The notes: generated by a model not told the origin, from the sequence alone. DNA of 64,000 nt from Arthrobotrys musiformis (GCA_036971715.1 JAVHJL010000009.1:186001-250000), one strand, 5' to 3'. Shown: positions 47,375 through 60,239, numbered from the stretch's first letter. Numbers and translations: made by a program.

Positions 47375-48602
47375 TTATCGTTTCTCGCCGGTCCTAGATC
47401 CAACTCGCCCCAAGAAATCCTGTCTCTCGAGGTAACTATCGCCTCCCTGCCTCCTCTTTTTATCAAGTTCATCACCAATGCCCTCCTGGTCCACGAACCC
47501 TGCCCAATCCAACCTCGATTTCTCGAGCGTGTTGAGTTTGGATGCCTTTTTAGCCCCCGCACCGGCAAAGCCTGGGTCGAACTTTGAGACTTTTCGCATT
47601 GGACGGCGTAAAGGTTTTGGTGGGTTAGGGGTGGAGGCTTGGGGTGCACCGGCTTGGAGAGATGAAAGATATGTTCGGGCCTCGAATGAGTTTGCGGCAA
47701 CCTTCTTTTCTTCGCTGTTCGTTCCGGTCATAGTTAGCTCCGGGGCCGAAATAAAAATCAGTATTAAACAGGATATACACTTACGTTACGGTCTCGCCAG
47801 CAAACTCGTACGTGCGCTTTATCGTGATCATCCCATCTTCTTCAGCCGGGACTATCGCCGTCGTTTCGGCTCTGGACTCAACTCCTTCAACCGGTAAGCC
47901 GTCTAGAGATGCAGGCAAAGGTACAGCGGTAGCGGCTTCTGCTGTCGATACTTGAATTCCAAATTCTGTGGACGATGTTACTATACTTGTTACTCGTGTA
48001 GATAGTTGTGTGTGTGGTTGCGGCGTACCATCTGATGTCTGCGAGGGTGTAGAAGCAGGCAGGGTGTGTTCGATTTTTGATGTAGTGATCGTTTGGATTG
48101 TAGATTTGACGGCCGGTGGTGGGATTGTGGGCGTTTGAACTTTTGGTGGAGACGATGGGGCGTTCAAAGACTTCCAAAGGGCGTCGACATCGACGGTTGC
48201 CGAGGCCGTGGTGCTCCTCTTGACCTTCACTTTACCTTCTCTTGCTCTCTGCGATCGGGTTTTGATGAACCCGCCTCCCCCGCCTTCATCATCGTCTTCA
48301 TCGCCGATATCGGCCTTCTTTCGTTTCAAATTCGCGCTGCGCATCACAGCTTCGTCGCCGGAGTTATCTTCGACTAATTCACGGTCGGGCAACGACAGGT
48401 CTTTCGCTTTGCGCTTCGAGTGTTTGCGGGCGGATTTTGTGGTTCCTTCGTCTTCAGATTCCGAAGATGATGATCCGCCTTCGTCGTCTTCGTTTTGTGT
48501 CGGTTGCTGGTCTGGATTGAAGTCTTCATCTTCGGATGAGTGGTATTCATCATCATCATCATCGCCATCTGCGACGGTCGCAATGTCCTTGCGGGAGCTC
48601 AT
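47375..48602 (-). CDS. SWC5: SWR1-complex subunit Swc5 (BCNT domain)
   Basis: Swc5 (CFDP1/BCNT family) is needed by the SWR1 remodeller to exchange H2A for H2A.Z. Exons 48602-47785 and 47714-47375 give 385 residues. The N-terminal 120 residues are very acidic (DDDDDEY, SSEDEDFNPD, EDDEGG), a histone-binding feature, with basic KHSKRKAK patches. The BCNT domain fills the last 85 residues: KASKLNTLEKSRLDWAGFVD, QEGIGDELDKKRRQGGDSYL and ERQDFLGRV are the family signature. The intron joins EFAGETVT to EEKKVAANSFEARTYLSS, which is the conserved arrangement; it uses a GTAAGT donor and an AACAG acceptor inside what would otherwise be an internal ATG frame. Only the C-terminal domain is conserved enough for assignment, but it is unmistakable. 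Confidence 0.94.
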
Positions 48603-49552
48603 CTCGTCGGATTGTAAATCTCTCTATTTGTAGAGTGTGTATTCGTGCGTCTGCGATGAGCGTTTGATGGTAAAGGCGATTGGGGGTTCAATGCGGGTGC
48701 AGCTTTGCAATTGTTGGTAGTGTGTATACGTATGTACGTTTGGTGGCAGGATCTTGAGGTTGGGGGTGATGTCAATGTGGAATGCGCCCAGCCGAGAACC
48801 CGTCGCGTTTCTTGAATTGCAAGCCGACAACAACACAACTGCCCCAAAAATACAACAAGAGTGCCAGCCACGGCCACCAGCCACTAAGCTATAATGAGGC
48901 TATCATGATATCCAAAGAGCCAGCCAAGTCCTCTCAGGTTCATTCACATTCGCATTCTCAGAATCACAGACTACAGAAATATTATGAGGGGAAAGATGTT
49001 TGAGCAGCAGTAATATTCATTATATTTAAAATAGTTACATGGTAGTATCTGATCATGTGGTCGTCCGGATCAGCTCCAAGGCGATACAACGGACTATTAG
49101 ATGAAGGTTTTTCCATGAAGTTACCTGTCAAAACTTGCCCGGTAGCTCATTCAATGAGGCAGAGGAAGAAAGAAAAAAGAAGATGGGGGGTTTAAAAGGG
49201 ATCTTCAGTCAAGCTTCCTTATGAGCGACCGTCGAGACGAAGAGGAAAGTGAACGTTTATGGAAAGAGGGATTGGATGGTAGGAGGAGAAGGATTGGAAA
49301 AATGGTAGAAGTTGAGGAGAAAGAAAAGTTATCCGGTACGACCCAGATTCAAATACATAAATAAAATAAGAAAAAATCAAAGAGGAAGAAGAATAAATGC
49401 TAATATGATTCCATGAGCCATATCAGCCACTTTTGAAGAATCAAAATGAAAATGCAAGAAAAACCGTAAACGCCGTTCCTTGCCGTGCCATAAATAAGAA
49501 CTGTGAAAGGAAACATGCTGAAACAAAATTGAAGCTACAACTGGTATCTTTT
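48603..49552. other. Spacer between cupredoxin and SWC5 genes
   Basis: Holds the SWC5 promoter (right of its start) and the 3' UTR of the cupredoxin gene. A 73-codon plus-strand frame with a His-Ser repeat (ATG 48782, stop 49003) begins 180 bp from the SWC5 start; no family is recognised and I do not call it. Purine-rich sequence covers 49150-49400. Confidence 0.45.
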
Positions 49553-50306
49553 TTAAAAAAGGAAGAAAGAAGCAGCGATGGCAGCAAGAACCAAAGACAT
49601 GCTCGAGCCGAGTCTGGCAGCGGAGTTTGGTGGGGTGAGGTCCGTGCTGGTAGCAGAACCATCTGTGGTGGTTGTTGCGGCAGCAGTCTCGAGCGTGGTT
49701 GGGGTAGGTGTGGTCTGGGTTGGAAGGACACTGCTGGAGGATCCACCGCTTCCGGCGGAGCTTTGGCCAGGGGACAAATTGGCCTCAGCCTGAGCAGCAC
49801 GAGCTGTGAAGTCTTCAAGGGTCTTCTCAGCGGTTGGGTTGACGGCACCGACCATACCAGCTTGACAATGTTTACCCTGGGAGCAGTAGAACCAGATGGG
49901 CTTGTCGTTCTCAACTCGGATAGTAAATGTTGGCATCTACAGGAGGATTGTTAGGGTTTGTTTTCAAGTCAATAGTGTGAGTAAAAAGCCTGGGGGAACT
50001 TACAACTTCAGCGGACTCGGCGACAGGCATAAATCCAGAGAAGAAACCAACAGTACCGTTGCCAGCTGCGGAATCTTCAATTGGAATACACGGGTCGGCG
50101 AAAGAAGCGCGAACGACGGAGTGGTTCATTGGATGGAATTGGAATTGAATTAGATCACCAACTTCGGCCTGGATCTCGGCGGGTTCGAAGACTGGCTTTC
50201 CATCCTTGGCCAAAGCCTGGACAACGTGAACCTTGACTTGATCGGACTGAGCCGAAACGAAGGAGGCGAGGGCAGCGAAAGCAATGACGGTCTTAGAGAA
50301 GAACAT
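49553..50306 (-). CDS. Secreted GPI-anchored cupredoxin (plastocyanin-like)
   Basis: The protein is a fungal extracellular serine-rich cupredoxin. Exons 50306-50004 and 49936-49553, joined in phase 0, give 228 residues. A signal peptide (MFFSKTVIAFAALASFVSA) is followed by one cupredoxin domain. The type 1 copper ligands are visible: His62 in HPMNHSVV, and Cys119, His124 and Met129 in FYCSQGKHCQAGM. EPAEIQAEVGDLIQFQF is the usual first strand pair. After the domain comes a Ser/Thr/Gly-rich stalk (about 140-205) and a hydrophobic end, SMSLVLAAIAASFFLF, fitting a GPI-anchor signal. Such proteins sit on the cell wall or membrane; electron-transfer partners are unknown. The intron is 67 nt. Confidence 0.92.
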
Positions 50307-51876
50307 TTTGACTTTGATGTTTCTTTTTGTTTATGTATTTGAAAATGGAGAAAGGGTGTAGAAGGATAGAATGAAGGTGGCGGTTTGTAGATTTTTCTTT
50401 CGTTTTTTTCGAGGAATCAATCCTGTAGATGTATTCAAACGTTCAAATTCCCGTCTAGCGGTTTTAAAAGATAGACAATTTAGAAAAGATGGAAAAGGAA
50501 GAAGTGAATGTGTAACAAAGCGGCTAGCGCTGTAAAGAAACGAAAGCAAAGGGAATAAAATGAATATTACTGTTGAGTGTAGAGCTGCTGCTGAGGAAGG
50601 AAGGAAAAAAAGACAACTGACGATGCTGGAGGAGATATATTATATACTCCTCCAATTGAATAGAATTATATTAAGCCTTCCCTTAATCATAAAAAAATTT
50701 CGTTAAGACTGTCTCTGATAGAGCATTCAGGCGCCAAAGAACGGAGCAATGTGTACCTGAAAAGTGATACACTCCGCAGTCGGTGTGGCTAGTCTGAAGC
50801 GCAAAATGTGTTGACTGGCAGTGGTGTTTCGAGACAGCAAAACGTTTCTGCGACGGCTTTCGCTTCGAAAGGGACGCTTTGAGCCCTGTCAACGCTCCTT
50901 GCGTTTGACGTTTTCCCAGACTATTCCCCTTTGGTCCCACTGCGCCTCTCTGCAGGTATATTTGGTTGTCGAAAGATATAATTTGCATCAGTCTGCTTTG
51001 CAGAATAAAATTCGGCGGGCCCGTTTAGATGATTTGTTTTCTGTTGTTGAAACAAAGTGATCGGACTCCAGCGATGGGATTCTCGCCGCCTTGATATAAC
51101 CGTTTCATCTTGACCCTTTGAGATTGCTGGGCAGCTTCAACCGTTTAATCGACAAGCTCTGGGGTACAACGGCGCAACACTGTCGCCAGTATCGGACCCA
51201 ATACTAAAGCAGATTTTCGTCGGCAGGGCTTGTCCGAGACGGTAATGGTTAAGGAACTGATGCTATGCACTCCAACGAGCCAGATAAATTTCCGTTTCTT
51301 TGCATAAGCTCTTTGGTTATCGTGATATCATGTACCATGACGTGGTGGTGAGTATCAGCGCCAGGGGAAACAATGTTTAAACATGTTTGCATTGATTTAT
51401 TACTTCGCCTCAAGCCGTCAGGCTATTGTCCTTAGTCATGCCCTGCTGTGCTTTGTTATTGACATGGTTGGGTTAGGTAAAAGTTGGATTCAATCCCCGT
51501 CACGAGAAGCCTTGCTGCCCGAAGGTCTCATCGCCAGTCCGTTGGTCATAGAGCCAAAGCGAGTTCTTTGTAATTTCAAATGCTCCCAACAAAAAAAAAA
51601 AAAATCGATCTAGAACCAGGCCCATGATATTGAATGCCACAATGGAATTTTGAAACTATTGGACTGAAATGAGCTGAAGCCTTCACGATAATGTTACACG
51701 AGTGGCTCATCTATCGCTAGCTTACCGATTTTAAAATCCTCGCTTGGAGCGGGCTGGTAGATATCCCATCCCCCGCATATCAACTGCATAAACTCTCCAC
51801 TTTATTCCTAATAACTTCGAAAATCGAAAATGGAACTCAAACACCAGAGAGCCCAGTTGGTGACTTCAAGAAGGCA
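50307..51876. other. Spacer between cupredoxin and MHF2 genes
   Basis: These 1.57 kb hold the promoter of the cupredoxin gene and the MHF2 3' UTR. A TATA-rich patch is at 50635-50646. I looked for a tRNA around 51480-51500 because of a T-arm-like word and found no fold. No coding signal. Confidence 0.5.
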
Positions 51877-52342
51877 TTAAAAGTCTAATAATAGTTGGGG
51901 TGCGATTTTCTCGAGATCCTCAACCTAGTAGTTTCGAATGGTTGGATAAGATTTGTCAGTCGAAGGTCCTACATGGTTTGTCGTATTCACGGCCGCTGCA
52001 ACATCCTGGCGGCTAGACGCAACGGATTTGTGGAAACTCATGTACACGTACCTCAAGCATCAGTCCAGAATTTGTCGTCTTCGCCCACGGATCCCCGTCC
52101 CTTCTGTTGCTTACAGCACGGTAGACGGCCTCCGTAAGGAAAAGATGCATGTATTCTCCAATCGTCTTGGTAGCGGCACCTGACACCTTTGTGCCCTCGT
52201 CCTCGAGAAAGTTCTTGACAAGTTTTGCAACAAGCTCTGGGGGTATCTTGACTTTGCGTTCTTCCTCTTGATCCTTACTAGGCTCGTCGTTCCTGCGAGA
52301 TGGAGCTTCCTCATTGGCTTTTGAAGGACGTTTCGGTGGCAT
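51877..52342 (-). CDS. MHF2: CENP-X/MHF2 histone-fold protein
   Basis: MHF2 (CENP-X) pairs with MHF1 (CENP-S) in a histone-fold complex that aids the FANCM/Mph1 helicase in DNA repair and works at the inner kinetochore. Exons 52342-52052 and 51924-51877, joined in phase 0, give 112 residues. After a charged start (about 1-32) comes the histone fold: KIPPELVAKLVKNFLEDEGT, KVSGAATKTIGEYMHLFLTE and AVYRAVSNRRD. The second exon supplies VEDLEKIAPQLLLDF, the invariant end of this family; without it the first exon runs into an unrelated tail. The intron is 127 nt. The window also encodes the kinetochore protein Mtw1, but 43 kb away, so this is not a cluster. The gene is head to head with a small unknown gene, 224 bp between start codons. 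Confidence 0.94.
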
Positions 52343-52566
52343 TGTACACAGTCTTCTCGTGGCTAGAATGTAATGGATAGCTTGATGGCAAAGAACCCTA
52401 TTCGTTCTTGGATCTTCGCGTTTACGGATTGGTGATTTGTCTTGGATGGGATGAAGTTAAAGTGAACGTGGAGGCCAGTCTCGTTCTCATGTCTAGATCG
52501 AGCCTATTCAGTGGCGGCGTTTACCGTTGCGTGGCTGAGCAACATATCGTGGCTTGACGATCCAAC

Positions 52567-52919
52567 ATGGAGCGCCATACACAACACAATCCTCTGTCAA
52601 ACTATCAACCAGGCCAGTTAGTGGCCAGTATATCAAGCGACCGATATGCATGTATCCTTTGGCAAATCTTTCAAGTATGGGGACAGATCGAACAGCTGGA
52701 TAAAATATTTCGGAAGAAATTTCCAGGTAAGTTATGAGGGGCTTTGATATTAACTATTGTCATGTGGGTTTAGAGGTAGACCCCAAGTTGCAAATTCAAT
52801 ACGAGAGCTCAGATGCTAGATGCAATGTAACATACCGGTATATACCAGCCAAGGACCTGGTCCACGTAAACAGTCACAATCTAACGACCCCGCCATATGC
52901 ACCTCTGTGGGGAGACTGA
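52567..52919 (+). CDS. Small two-exon gene of unknown function
   Basis: I do not recognise this protein. Exons 52567-52726 and 52774-52919 close in phase to 101 residues. The evidence is the gene structure: an ATG, a 47-nt intron with a strong GTAAGT donor, a TTAAC-type branch point and a TTTAG acceptor, and a long frame across it. The product has a central amphipathic part (CILWQIFQVWGQIEQLDKIF) and a polar C-terminus with no membrane span or known motif. It lies head to head with MHF2, so the two may share a promoter. It could also be a transcribed but non-coding region; conservation in related genomes would settle this. Confidence 0.4.
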
Positions 52920-55203
52920 TGGCATCACGATGAATTCCAAATTGGAAGAAAACCTCAATGTCGACGGCCGCTAAAAGACTTCCCCACTTAAAATGTTTAC
53001 GTCAAGGGGGACGAATCTCTCTCATCCAAGAACCCCGATTAGTAGCAATTGCTAGATGAAGAACTTTTATCGTCTACGAATTGCATTACGGATTTCATAA
53101 CCCAACTTCCTAGGGCATGCCCGACGTCCACGCGCCCTATACAAACGCCCTCTAATGCACAAGAGCCAAGAGATTCGTAAGTTACTCACCTTTTTGCTAC
53201 TTTGTGGGATGTTATGTAAGGCCAGTCCCCAAATCCCTCAATGGACAATTGCGTAGTTTCCTACGAATTCCATCGACTTACTGCTGCACCATCGCTAATT
53301 CTTGAAACAAAACATTCACTTGACAGTGAATAATCCCATTTAAGCTTAACATATGGGAAAACAAGCATCTGATCAGTCGCTCGGTAGAGTCGGAAGACCT
53401 AAACGGGCAGTTTCGTCGGCGGCTTTTCATAAGGCTAGCAAGAACTACCGCCCACTGTCAGAAGGTTGGACGTTGACGCCCTTTTGGCTTCGTCACTGAC
53501 ACTCGTCATCTGTCTGCAACCTAGGCCTTGGCTGTAAGCGCCAAGACCTTCTGGAATGGAACGTCTGTGGACCCGCGGCCAGGAATCTACCAACAGAATG
53601 GCTGTGGCGGCGAAGTTTAATGTCCGACTCGGATGTAAAGTTTTGCGAGCATTCTAAAAATACATAAACCTGTTCTCCTGCTGTGGCTTTACTGAGAGAG
53701 CAAATGAGATAACGCCACAGTCTCCTTTATGATTGGTCGCCGGGGCTTGTTGAACCCGATCGAAAGGGGCAAGTGGGGGGCATGGAATTGCCGTCGGGCT
53801 TGCTCTGCCCCGAATGTCCATGATCCCACCATCCCCTGCAAGGAAAAAGAGCTTACGCGTCCCTTCCCAATCCTGATGCAATACCATTGCTGGCCATGTC
53901 TCCGACATATGCCATCGTTTCAGGACCAACAGTGAACACCCATGCCAAAGTACTCACAATGGTGCTTCGATTCGACATGAATGGGACACAGAGCACAACA
54001 GCAAAGTAGTGCAAACTGGAAGGGAAAGGAGAGGGCAAAATCCAAATCATCCCATTCGAACAGCTCGATGATTGTTTGAGGGCCACCTCAGATTATATAC
54101 AATCGGCGCTAACTCTGGCCTTTGAACGCAAACGGAGGGGTTCCCGGCACACCCATCACATACTTTTGGCCCACGACTCGGTATTGTGGCAGTGTCCGCA
54201 CCAAAAAACAATCTTCAAATTGAACCCAAATCAAACTCTCCGTCAAATCATAATAACACATAGGACAACTTATATCTGGAAATTCCATTCACTGATATTG
54301 CTCTTTCAAAACTTCCGTGCAGGAAATACAGAAAGAAAAGAAGAAGAAAAAAAAAGGCCTGCCATTTGGAAAAACCCATTATCGTTGCAATACAGCTTGC
54401 CTCGCTATTGCCGTCTTATCCATCACTATTTGCTTACTCTTTACATACATACATACCTACTATCACCGTTCGACTTCAGCATCGACATCAGGGTTAAGGC
54501 CAGTTAAGGTATCTGTGATATCAAGGCTTTAATTCCTAAAATACCTGGCTCCCATCCGCCGTCATATCGCAGTTGATCGATGGCCAGACTCCCAATGGTA
54601 CTCTCTCAATAACGTTACCTTGCTCAGGAAGAGGCTTGTTCCCTTTTGCCTTGCAATTTTGACCTTGGCTGCAGACCCAGCCCGATTCCTATTGTGTTTT
54701 TCCAAGCCATCCTAAGACTTTCCACTTTTCTGGTCCAATTTGCTGCGGCTGCCTGGCAACCCTGCAACTTGTGTGCGAGAGCTTACGACGACTTTCGGGT
54801 CCGCCCATATTTCCTTATTCCTGGTGCCCCCCTTCTTTGGGTGTCCTCTTTTGCTACCCCATATACTGCCAAATCGGCACTTTCTCTTCCTTCTTTGTAT
54901 CTCTTACAATCTACAAAAACAAAAAGTCACCTACATACACACTCGATCTTTCTCTGACGACACAAACGGACGCCAAATCATCTGCACCGGTCTCACTAAA
55001 ATATTATAGCCAGCATACATCCGACCATTTGGTGATTCACAGTTTCCCATCTTGATACTCTCCTGTGGCAACAACACATACAACCATCCATTACTTCCTA
55101 CGACAAGAGTCCCTTCGAGGCTCTCATATTCATTCGATAGCAGTCCTAATTTAAATCATATTCGACCTTGAGGTCACCCAAAAATATATACACTTTCTAA
55201 AAG
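52920..55203. other. Spacer of 2.3 kb upstream of the bZIP gene
   Basis: I see no supported gene. The last 300 bp before the bZIP start are C/T- and C/A-rich, as expected for a 5' UTR, and contain several short upstream frames. A TACA repeat lies at 54440-54455. Confidence 0.5.
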
Positions 55204-56980
55204 ATGACGGGAGAAAACTACGACATCGATTCCTTCTTGGATCTCAGCGGTGGTCTATCCGACTCTAACAATAACCGCCCTTCGTCAACTGGCAGTTCGA
55301 CAGTCTTCCCAGAAGCCCCCCACCTTGCTTTAAACCAATCCTTCTCTGGTCCTTCGCATCAATATGAATTACATACCCAGCAGACGGGTTTACTGCCATA
55401 CTCGATGAGCTTCTCAGAATCTTCCTCCCCCAACAGATCCCCTAACCAGGCCCCTGTATCCGTATCCCCCAACGATCTTGGCGGTATGGGTTTCGCCGCG
55501 ATGGACATGGAGAACACTGACATGTTCTCCATGCCTTCGTTCTTCCCAGAGTCTTCCTTTGACAACGACTTCGTAGACCCAAGCGATGTTAACTTTGGAA
55601 ATCAAGAGGTCGATATCGATGCCCTTGCTGGCATCAAGACTGAGCGATCTACATCCACATCTTCCATCGCTTCGTCGAGTCAAGGAAAGAAGAAGGGTTC
55701 CACAGCTCCTGATGCAGCAACAGAGGAGCGCATCCGCCAGATTCTTGAAGACGTAAAGAGAAAGGCCCTTTCAGCCCAAGCCAGCATCGACGAGGACACA
55801 ACAATGCCCCAGATTGCTCGTTTGAAGAAGGATGAAGAAGACATGGACGAGGATGAGAGACTTCTCGCCAGCGAAGAAGGAAAGAAGTTGAGCAGCAAAG
55901 AACGACGACAACTTCGAAACAAGGTTTCCGCCCGTGCCTTCCGCAGCCGAAGAAAGGGTAAGAATCATATAACATTAAACCAAAACCTGCAAGTAGATAT
56001 CACTAACACATCGAATAGAATACATCAGCCAACTCGAGACCGAAGTATCCAACAAGTCGACCGAGAATGTCGAGCTCAAGCGCAAACTCAACGCCGTCGA
56101 GGCCGAGAACAAGTCCCTCAAGGAACTTACTCGAATGCTGTTGGCCTCTCCTCAATTTGCATCCTTCTTGGATCAAATGAACCCACTTTCGGCTGCCAAC
56201 ATGACTGCCTTCGCAGCCGGCAGCGGCCCTCAGCAGAATTCCATGCAAGAGAACATCACAGTTCATCGTGCATCCGTTCCACATATTCAAATCCAACAAG
56301 CACCCCCTCCACCTGTCATGCATGAATTCCAGGTCCCAACATACATTCCACCCCACCAGCAATTCTTGAACACCTACAACCCACGCAAGGATGTAAACCC
56401 CAACAGACAAGCCGGTGTTGAAGAGTGGCCCCTTGCCTATGCCGCCCCCGCACCTTGGGGTGGACAACCCACCGTCTACACAGCTGAGGTTCCAGAGATC
56501 ATTGTCGATGCCAACGAACTCGCTGGTAAGGATATCATGGACGACTTGTATGCCCCCGCCGATGGCTTCCGCCCAGGATCCTATAAGCCAGTCCTCAAGG
56601 CCGAGAAGGAAGAGGCCCAGCCAGACTTTTCCAACTCGTACGATAGCAACGGTCAATACATCTTCAACGTCTTCGAAGATGAACTCGAAACCGTTCCAGA
56701 CTATCTCTACAGCCACTTTGAAATCCATGCTCCGCTCTCTGAAAAAGAAGAACCCAAGGCCGAACCAAAGGCCGAGGACATTCTACCCGCCCTTGGTCTC
56801 GAAACTTTGTTCACTACCCTTGAAACCCAATTCTTCCCTGAATCGCCTGAGCCTACTGACGTCATGGATACCGCTGTTGAACAACCCGCCACTGAAACCT
56901 GCCGTGATCCCGAGCTCACCAAAACCCTTCGCTCAATCGAGACAACGTACCGAAGAGTCGGTGCTCTTTGCGGATTATAA
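55204..56980 (+). CDS. bZIP transcription factor
   Basis: A DNA-binding activator of the basic leucine zipper class. Exons 55204-55957 and 56019-56980 give 571 residues; the single 61-nt intron splits the basic region from the zipper in phase 1, as is common in this fungal group. The N-terminal 150 residues are Ser/Pro/acidic and likely an activation region. The basic region is about 230-251 (KERRQLRNKVSARAFRSRRK), with the invariant Asn and Arg of the NxxxAxxxR motif as N-K-V-S-A-R-A-F-R. The zipper follows (EYISQLETEV, NVELKRKLNAVEAENKSLKE) with leucines about every seven residues at 257, 271 and 285. A conserved block LTRMLLASPQFASFLDQM comes next, then Pro-rich sequence and an acidic C-terminus. 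I cannot name the regulon. Confidence 0.93.
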
Positions 56981-59117
56981 TTTAGTGTCATAAACATTTT
57001 CTTTGTATTTGTTACCCTGCAGCTTATCTGAGTCTTGTTGTCACAATACTTCTATATTTCCTTTGTTTTATCTTTTTTCTTTTTTTCTATTTTGATATCA
57101 TTTTTCTGGGTAAATATATCTTGACGATGTATGGAGTTATGAGGAGTTCATGCTTTTCGAAAACCCACTACGTCTTATTTTTTTCTCTCGCACAATCCTA
57201 TACTTCTTTCCTGTCATCATTTATCACCTTTTCCTTTTTCCTTATCATTTTATAATAAGAGCCTTGTCAAAGCAGCAAACTGGGTCGGCCTGCACACTCT
57301 TCTCTACAATTTGATTCCCAATTATTTCTGTTGATCTCCGGGTGGAAAAAAATATATTGAGCAAAATCTCTTTTCTTGGAACGGTTTATTCCTTTTTCGC
57401 ATTCCCATTTATTTATTTTTCGTTTTATATATATCTATCTACAGGAAGGATCTCGCGAAGCAGCTAGCTTTTTTTTTTTTTTAACAAAAAACACCACACA
57501 TACCATTGAATATAAGATAATTTGTTTTTTTTATATATGCATACGTAACCTTCAAATATACTTAGGCATATATATAGACACTAATCTCAGTTTCCTCGTA
57601 CGATTTCGTATTTCGTAGAGCAAAAGCAGCCTTGTAATTGCAAGTGAACACAAAAAGGGGGAAGGAAGGGGGGGAATGTAGCCTTCAATTCATGTGCCTT
57701 GCAATAGCATGTGTTCACAGAAGACGCTGGCGATGGGGTGGTGGAGGTGGTGCAGGTTTTTTTTCCCGCGAGCATCCGACGGAATTCTGTCAAGTCCATG
57801 CCGAAATCCCACGGGCGCCTGGTAAAATTGTGACGGAGGTTGTTTGATACCGGCCAGGAAAACGCTCAAAGGTAAAAGGGTTCCCGGCCGGGCTGGGGCC
57901 AGTTCGAACCGTTGATCAATACCGCAGTGCAGCTTCAGCCCTTCGTAAGCACAGACTTATACATATACGTATACTTAGTTACGATTGAAATGAGTTAGTA
58001 CCTACCTAGGTACACTATTATAACGTTCCACGGTAACCCCGAGGAGATACTGGATGTTTTACATTGGCTGGGAAATGTCTCTTGGACAGTGGACTATTCC
58101 GTCTACGCTTCGATTCCTGACGGCCGGTCTCTCTCTGTTTTTCAGCCCTGCAGAATTCATCTTCATCCGGCGTCCTCGTAGGGCTATTCCAAGTTCGATT
58201 TCAACCTTGGGATAATACGGCTACTACATCTTCTTAGCTTTCAGTAGTCACTTATTATTTTTATTTTTTAAGGCATCCCAGATTTGGTTTCGCAAAGGCC
58301 CTGAATTCCTGAATCCTGAATCCCAAGCGAGGTCTGGAAAAAAATACATATATAAAAATAGGTCTCCTTCTCGTTCCGTCCGGATGGAGTCGTTGAAAAA
58401 AAAAGTGAAATGCAATGCCACCCCGCATATAGCCATAACGTCGCATCTACAAAGGAGATACCCCGTTCACCTTCCGTATCGTTCATCTTTGTGGTATATA
58501 TCCCACACCGGTTAGTTTCCATGAAACTCTCCAAAAAAAATACATATTAATTCCGTCATTACATAATTCACATTTTCAAGCTACAAAAATTCGCCTGGCT
58601 GCGGTTCAACCTGTAACAGGAAGGAAGTGGATCATGGAGTACCGCAGCTGGGAACACCTCGAAAACAGCATGTAGTAAACAAGATAGATTACCATATTAG
58701 TCGTAGCAGTAGTAGTACACAGTAGTAGAGTATAGTATCAAAGCGCCCTTTCGAAAAAAAACACTTTTGCCCTTATGATGCAATCGCTTGCTTCTTTTTC
58801 CTGCCATCCCCAAAGACCCAGGAATCCGGGTCCCCAGTGGGGGAGAAGAGAAAAATTAAAAGATCTATAAACCCGAAAATGCGGAGAAACCAAATAGAAT
58901 GTCCATAAAGAAGAAAAAAAGGAATCAAGAAGGAAATCCCAGGAACTCCCACGCTCCCACGCCTCCCACGCTGCTTGCTACCCCACGCGATAATTCGGTC
59001 AACGGCCGTTCCAGGAAAATAAATTCATCCCATCTTTTTCGCATTAATACCGTTATCTCTTCCCTCCCTGATACCAAAACAAACATATGATCGCAAGTAA
59101 TACTCGAAAGGGCATCC
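56981..59117. other. Convergent 3' spacer of 2.1 kb
   Basis: It lies between the bZIP stop (+) and the F-box gene stop (-). T-rich runs at 57470-57482 and 57522-57531, a GGGGAAGGAAGGGGGGG patch at 57657-57675 and GTAGTAGTAG repeats near 58705-58730 are the only structure seen. Confidence 0.5.
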
Positions 59118-60239
59118 CTAGTAGCACTTATCGAGAATTCCATACGGCCGAGTGGGGAGGGTATCGGCTCTCTCGGCCATCACCTGGTTGACGGCGGAGC
59201 CGCAGAGGAAGACATAGTCCGCCGCGTCTGTGCGGTATCCGAAAGGTGATTTGGCGATGTAGAGGACTCTTTTGAGTACACTCTCTTGCTTTACCAAATC
59301 GAAGAGGACCCCACAGCCTCGGGACATCAGAAAGTCAATCCATTTAGCTAATTTGCGGAAGTTTGTGTTAGCGTTTCCTACTCCAAGGCCAACGTATTTC
59401 GAGAACCGGCATAGAAAAATATGTGCATATATGCATATATATGCGGGGTGGTTTGTTTAGCTTACTGTCAGATGGTCCACCTCCAGGCGTCGAGAAACAT
59501 CTGATCCCGACTTTCTCAGCCCAGGCCTGAGCGACGTGCTCCTCGCTTTCTGGGATAGAATCGCGAAGGAGTCTCCAAAGGAAGAGAATTAACTCTCTGA
59601 TGTATTGGAGGTCGCTTGCAGTATTGAAGCACCATGATTCAACGAGGGATTTTTGATCCGCTCGTGATCGAGGGCTGTCAGCAAAGACTGCACAGAAGAT
59701 CCAGAATCGTGCCTGTTAAAAAGGGTCACACGAGTAAGCAAGATTATCCACTAAATTCTTTTGATAGATGGGATTTTAACAGGGGAAAAATAACTTACAG
59801 CTGCCTGACAAAATTTATCGATCTCAGTGGAAGTGAGATCTTCATTTCTGGCTTTACTCTTCTGTTCCCTTCGGGTCTTCAGAAACCTATCCTGCAGGTA
59901 CTGGATGGCAGCCTGATTCGCTTGAAGCTGCCCAACCTCTTTCCTGGTGAGGTCTGAGGGCGCTATCCGAGACTTAGTCGGATGGAGCACATTGGTGACC
60001 ATATATCTGGCGAGGCGGAAAGCATCTTGATGGCCCTTTGGGCGAGTACTGGCGTACTCGCGGGCGTAGACTCGCTTTTTGATACTTTCCCGTTTGTAGA
60101 GAAAGAGGTTGCGAAATCGGTGACTGACGCTCGATAACGAGGCGACTGTTTCCCAAGAGTCTAGCTCCGGGTATATTAGGAGGATGATATCATCCGGGAG
60201 GACATTCATGCCCTTCGGGTTGAGAGTCAATGCAGGCAT
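59118..60239 (-). CDS. F-box-like protein
   Basis: Exons 60239-59799, 59712-59466 and 59377-59118 close in phase to 315 residues. The N-terminus MNVLPDDIILLIYPELDSWE, TVASLSSVSHRFRNLFLYKR has the spacing of an F-box (LPxDIxxxIxxxL..TVxxLSxVSxxFR), the motif that binds Skp1 in SCF ubiquitin ligases. The rest is helical and unknown: a coiled stretch LQANQAAIQYLQDRFLKTRR in exon 1, then ARFWIFCAVFADSPRSRAD and ELILFLWRLLRDSIPESEEH in exon 2, and WIDFLMSRGCGVLFDLVKQE in exon 3. No WD40 or LRR repeats are seen, so the target is unknown. Similar stand-alone F-box proteins are numerous in Pezizomycotina. F-box assignment is moderate; the gene structure is secure. Confidence 0.83.

Noticed and set aside
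47720..47735. Internal ATG as the start of a separate BCNT protein.
   Set aside because: Splicing at GTAAGT/AACAG joins it in phase to the acidic N-terminal exon, giving the usual Swc5 architecture.
48782..49003. 73-codon plus-strand frame with His-Ser repeats near the SWC5 start.
   Set aside because: No family and the opposite strand is equally open; may be promoter sequence of SWC5.
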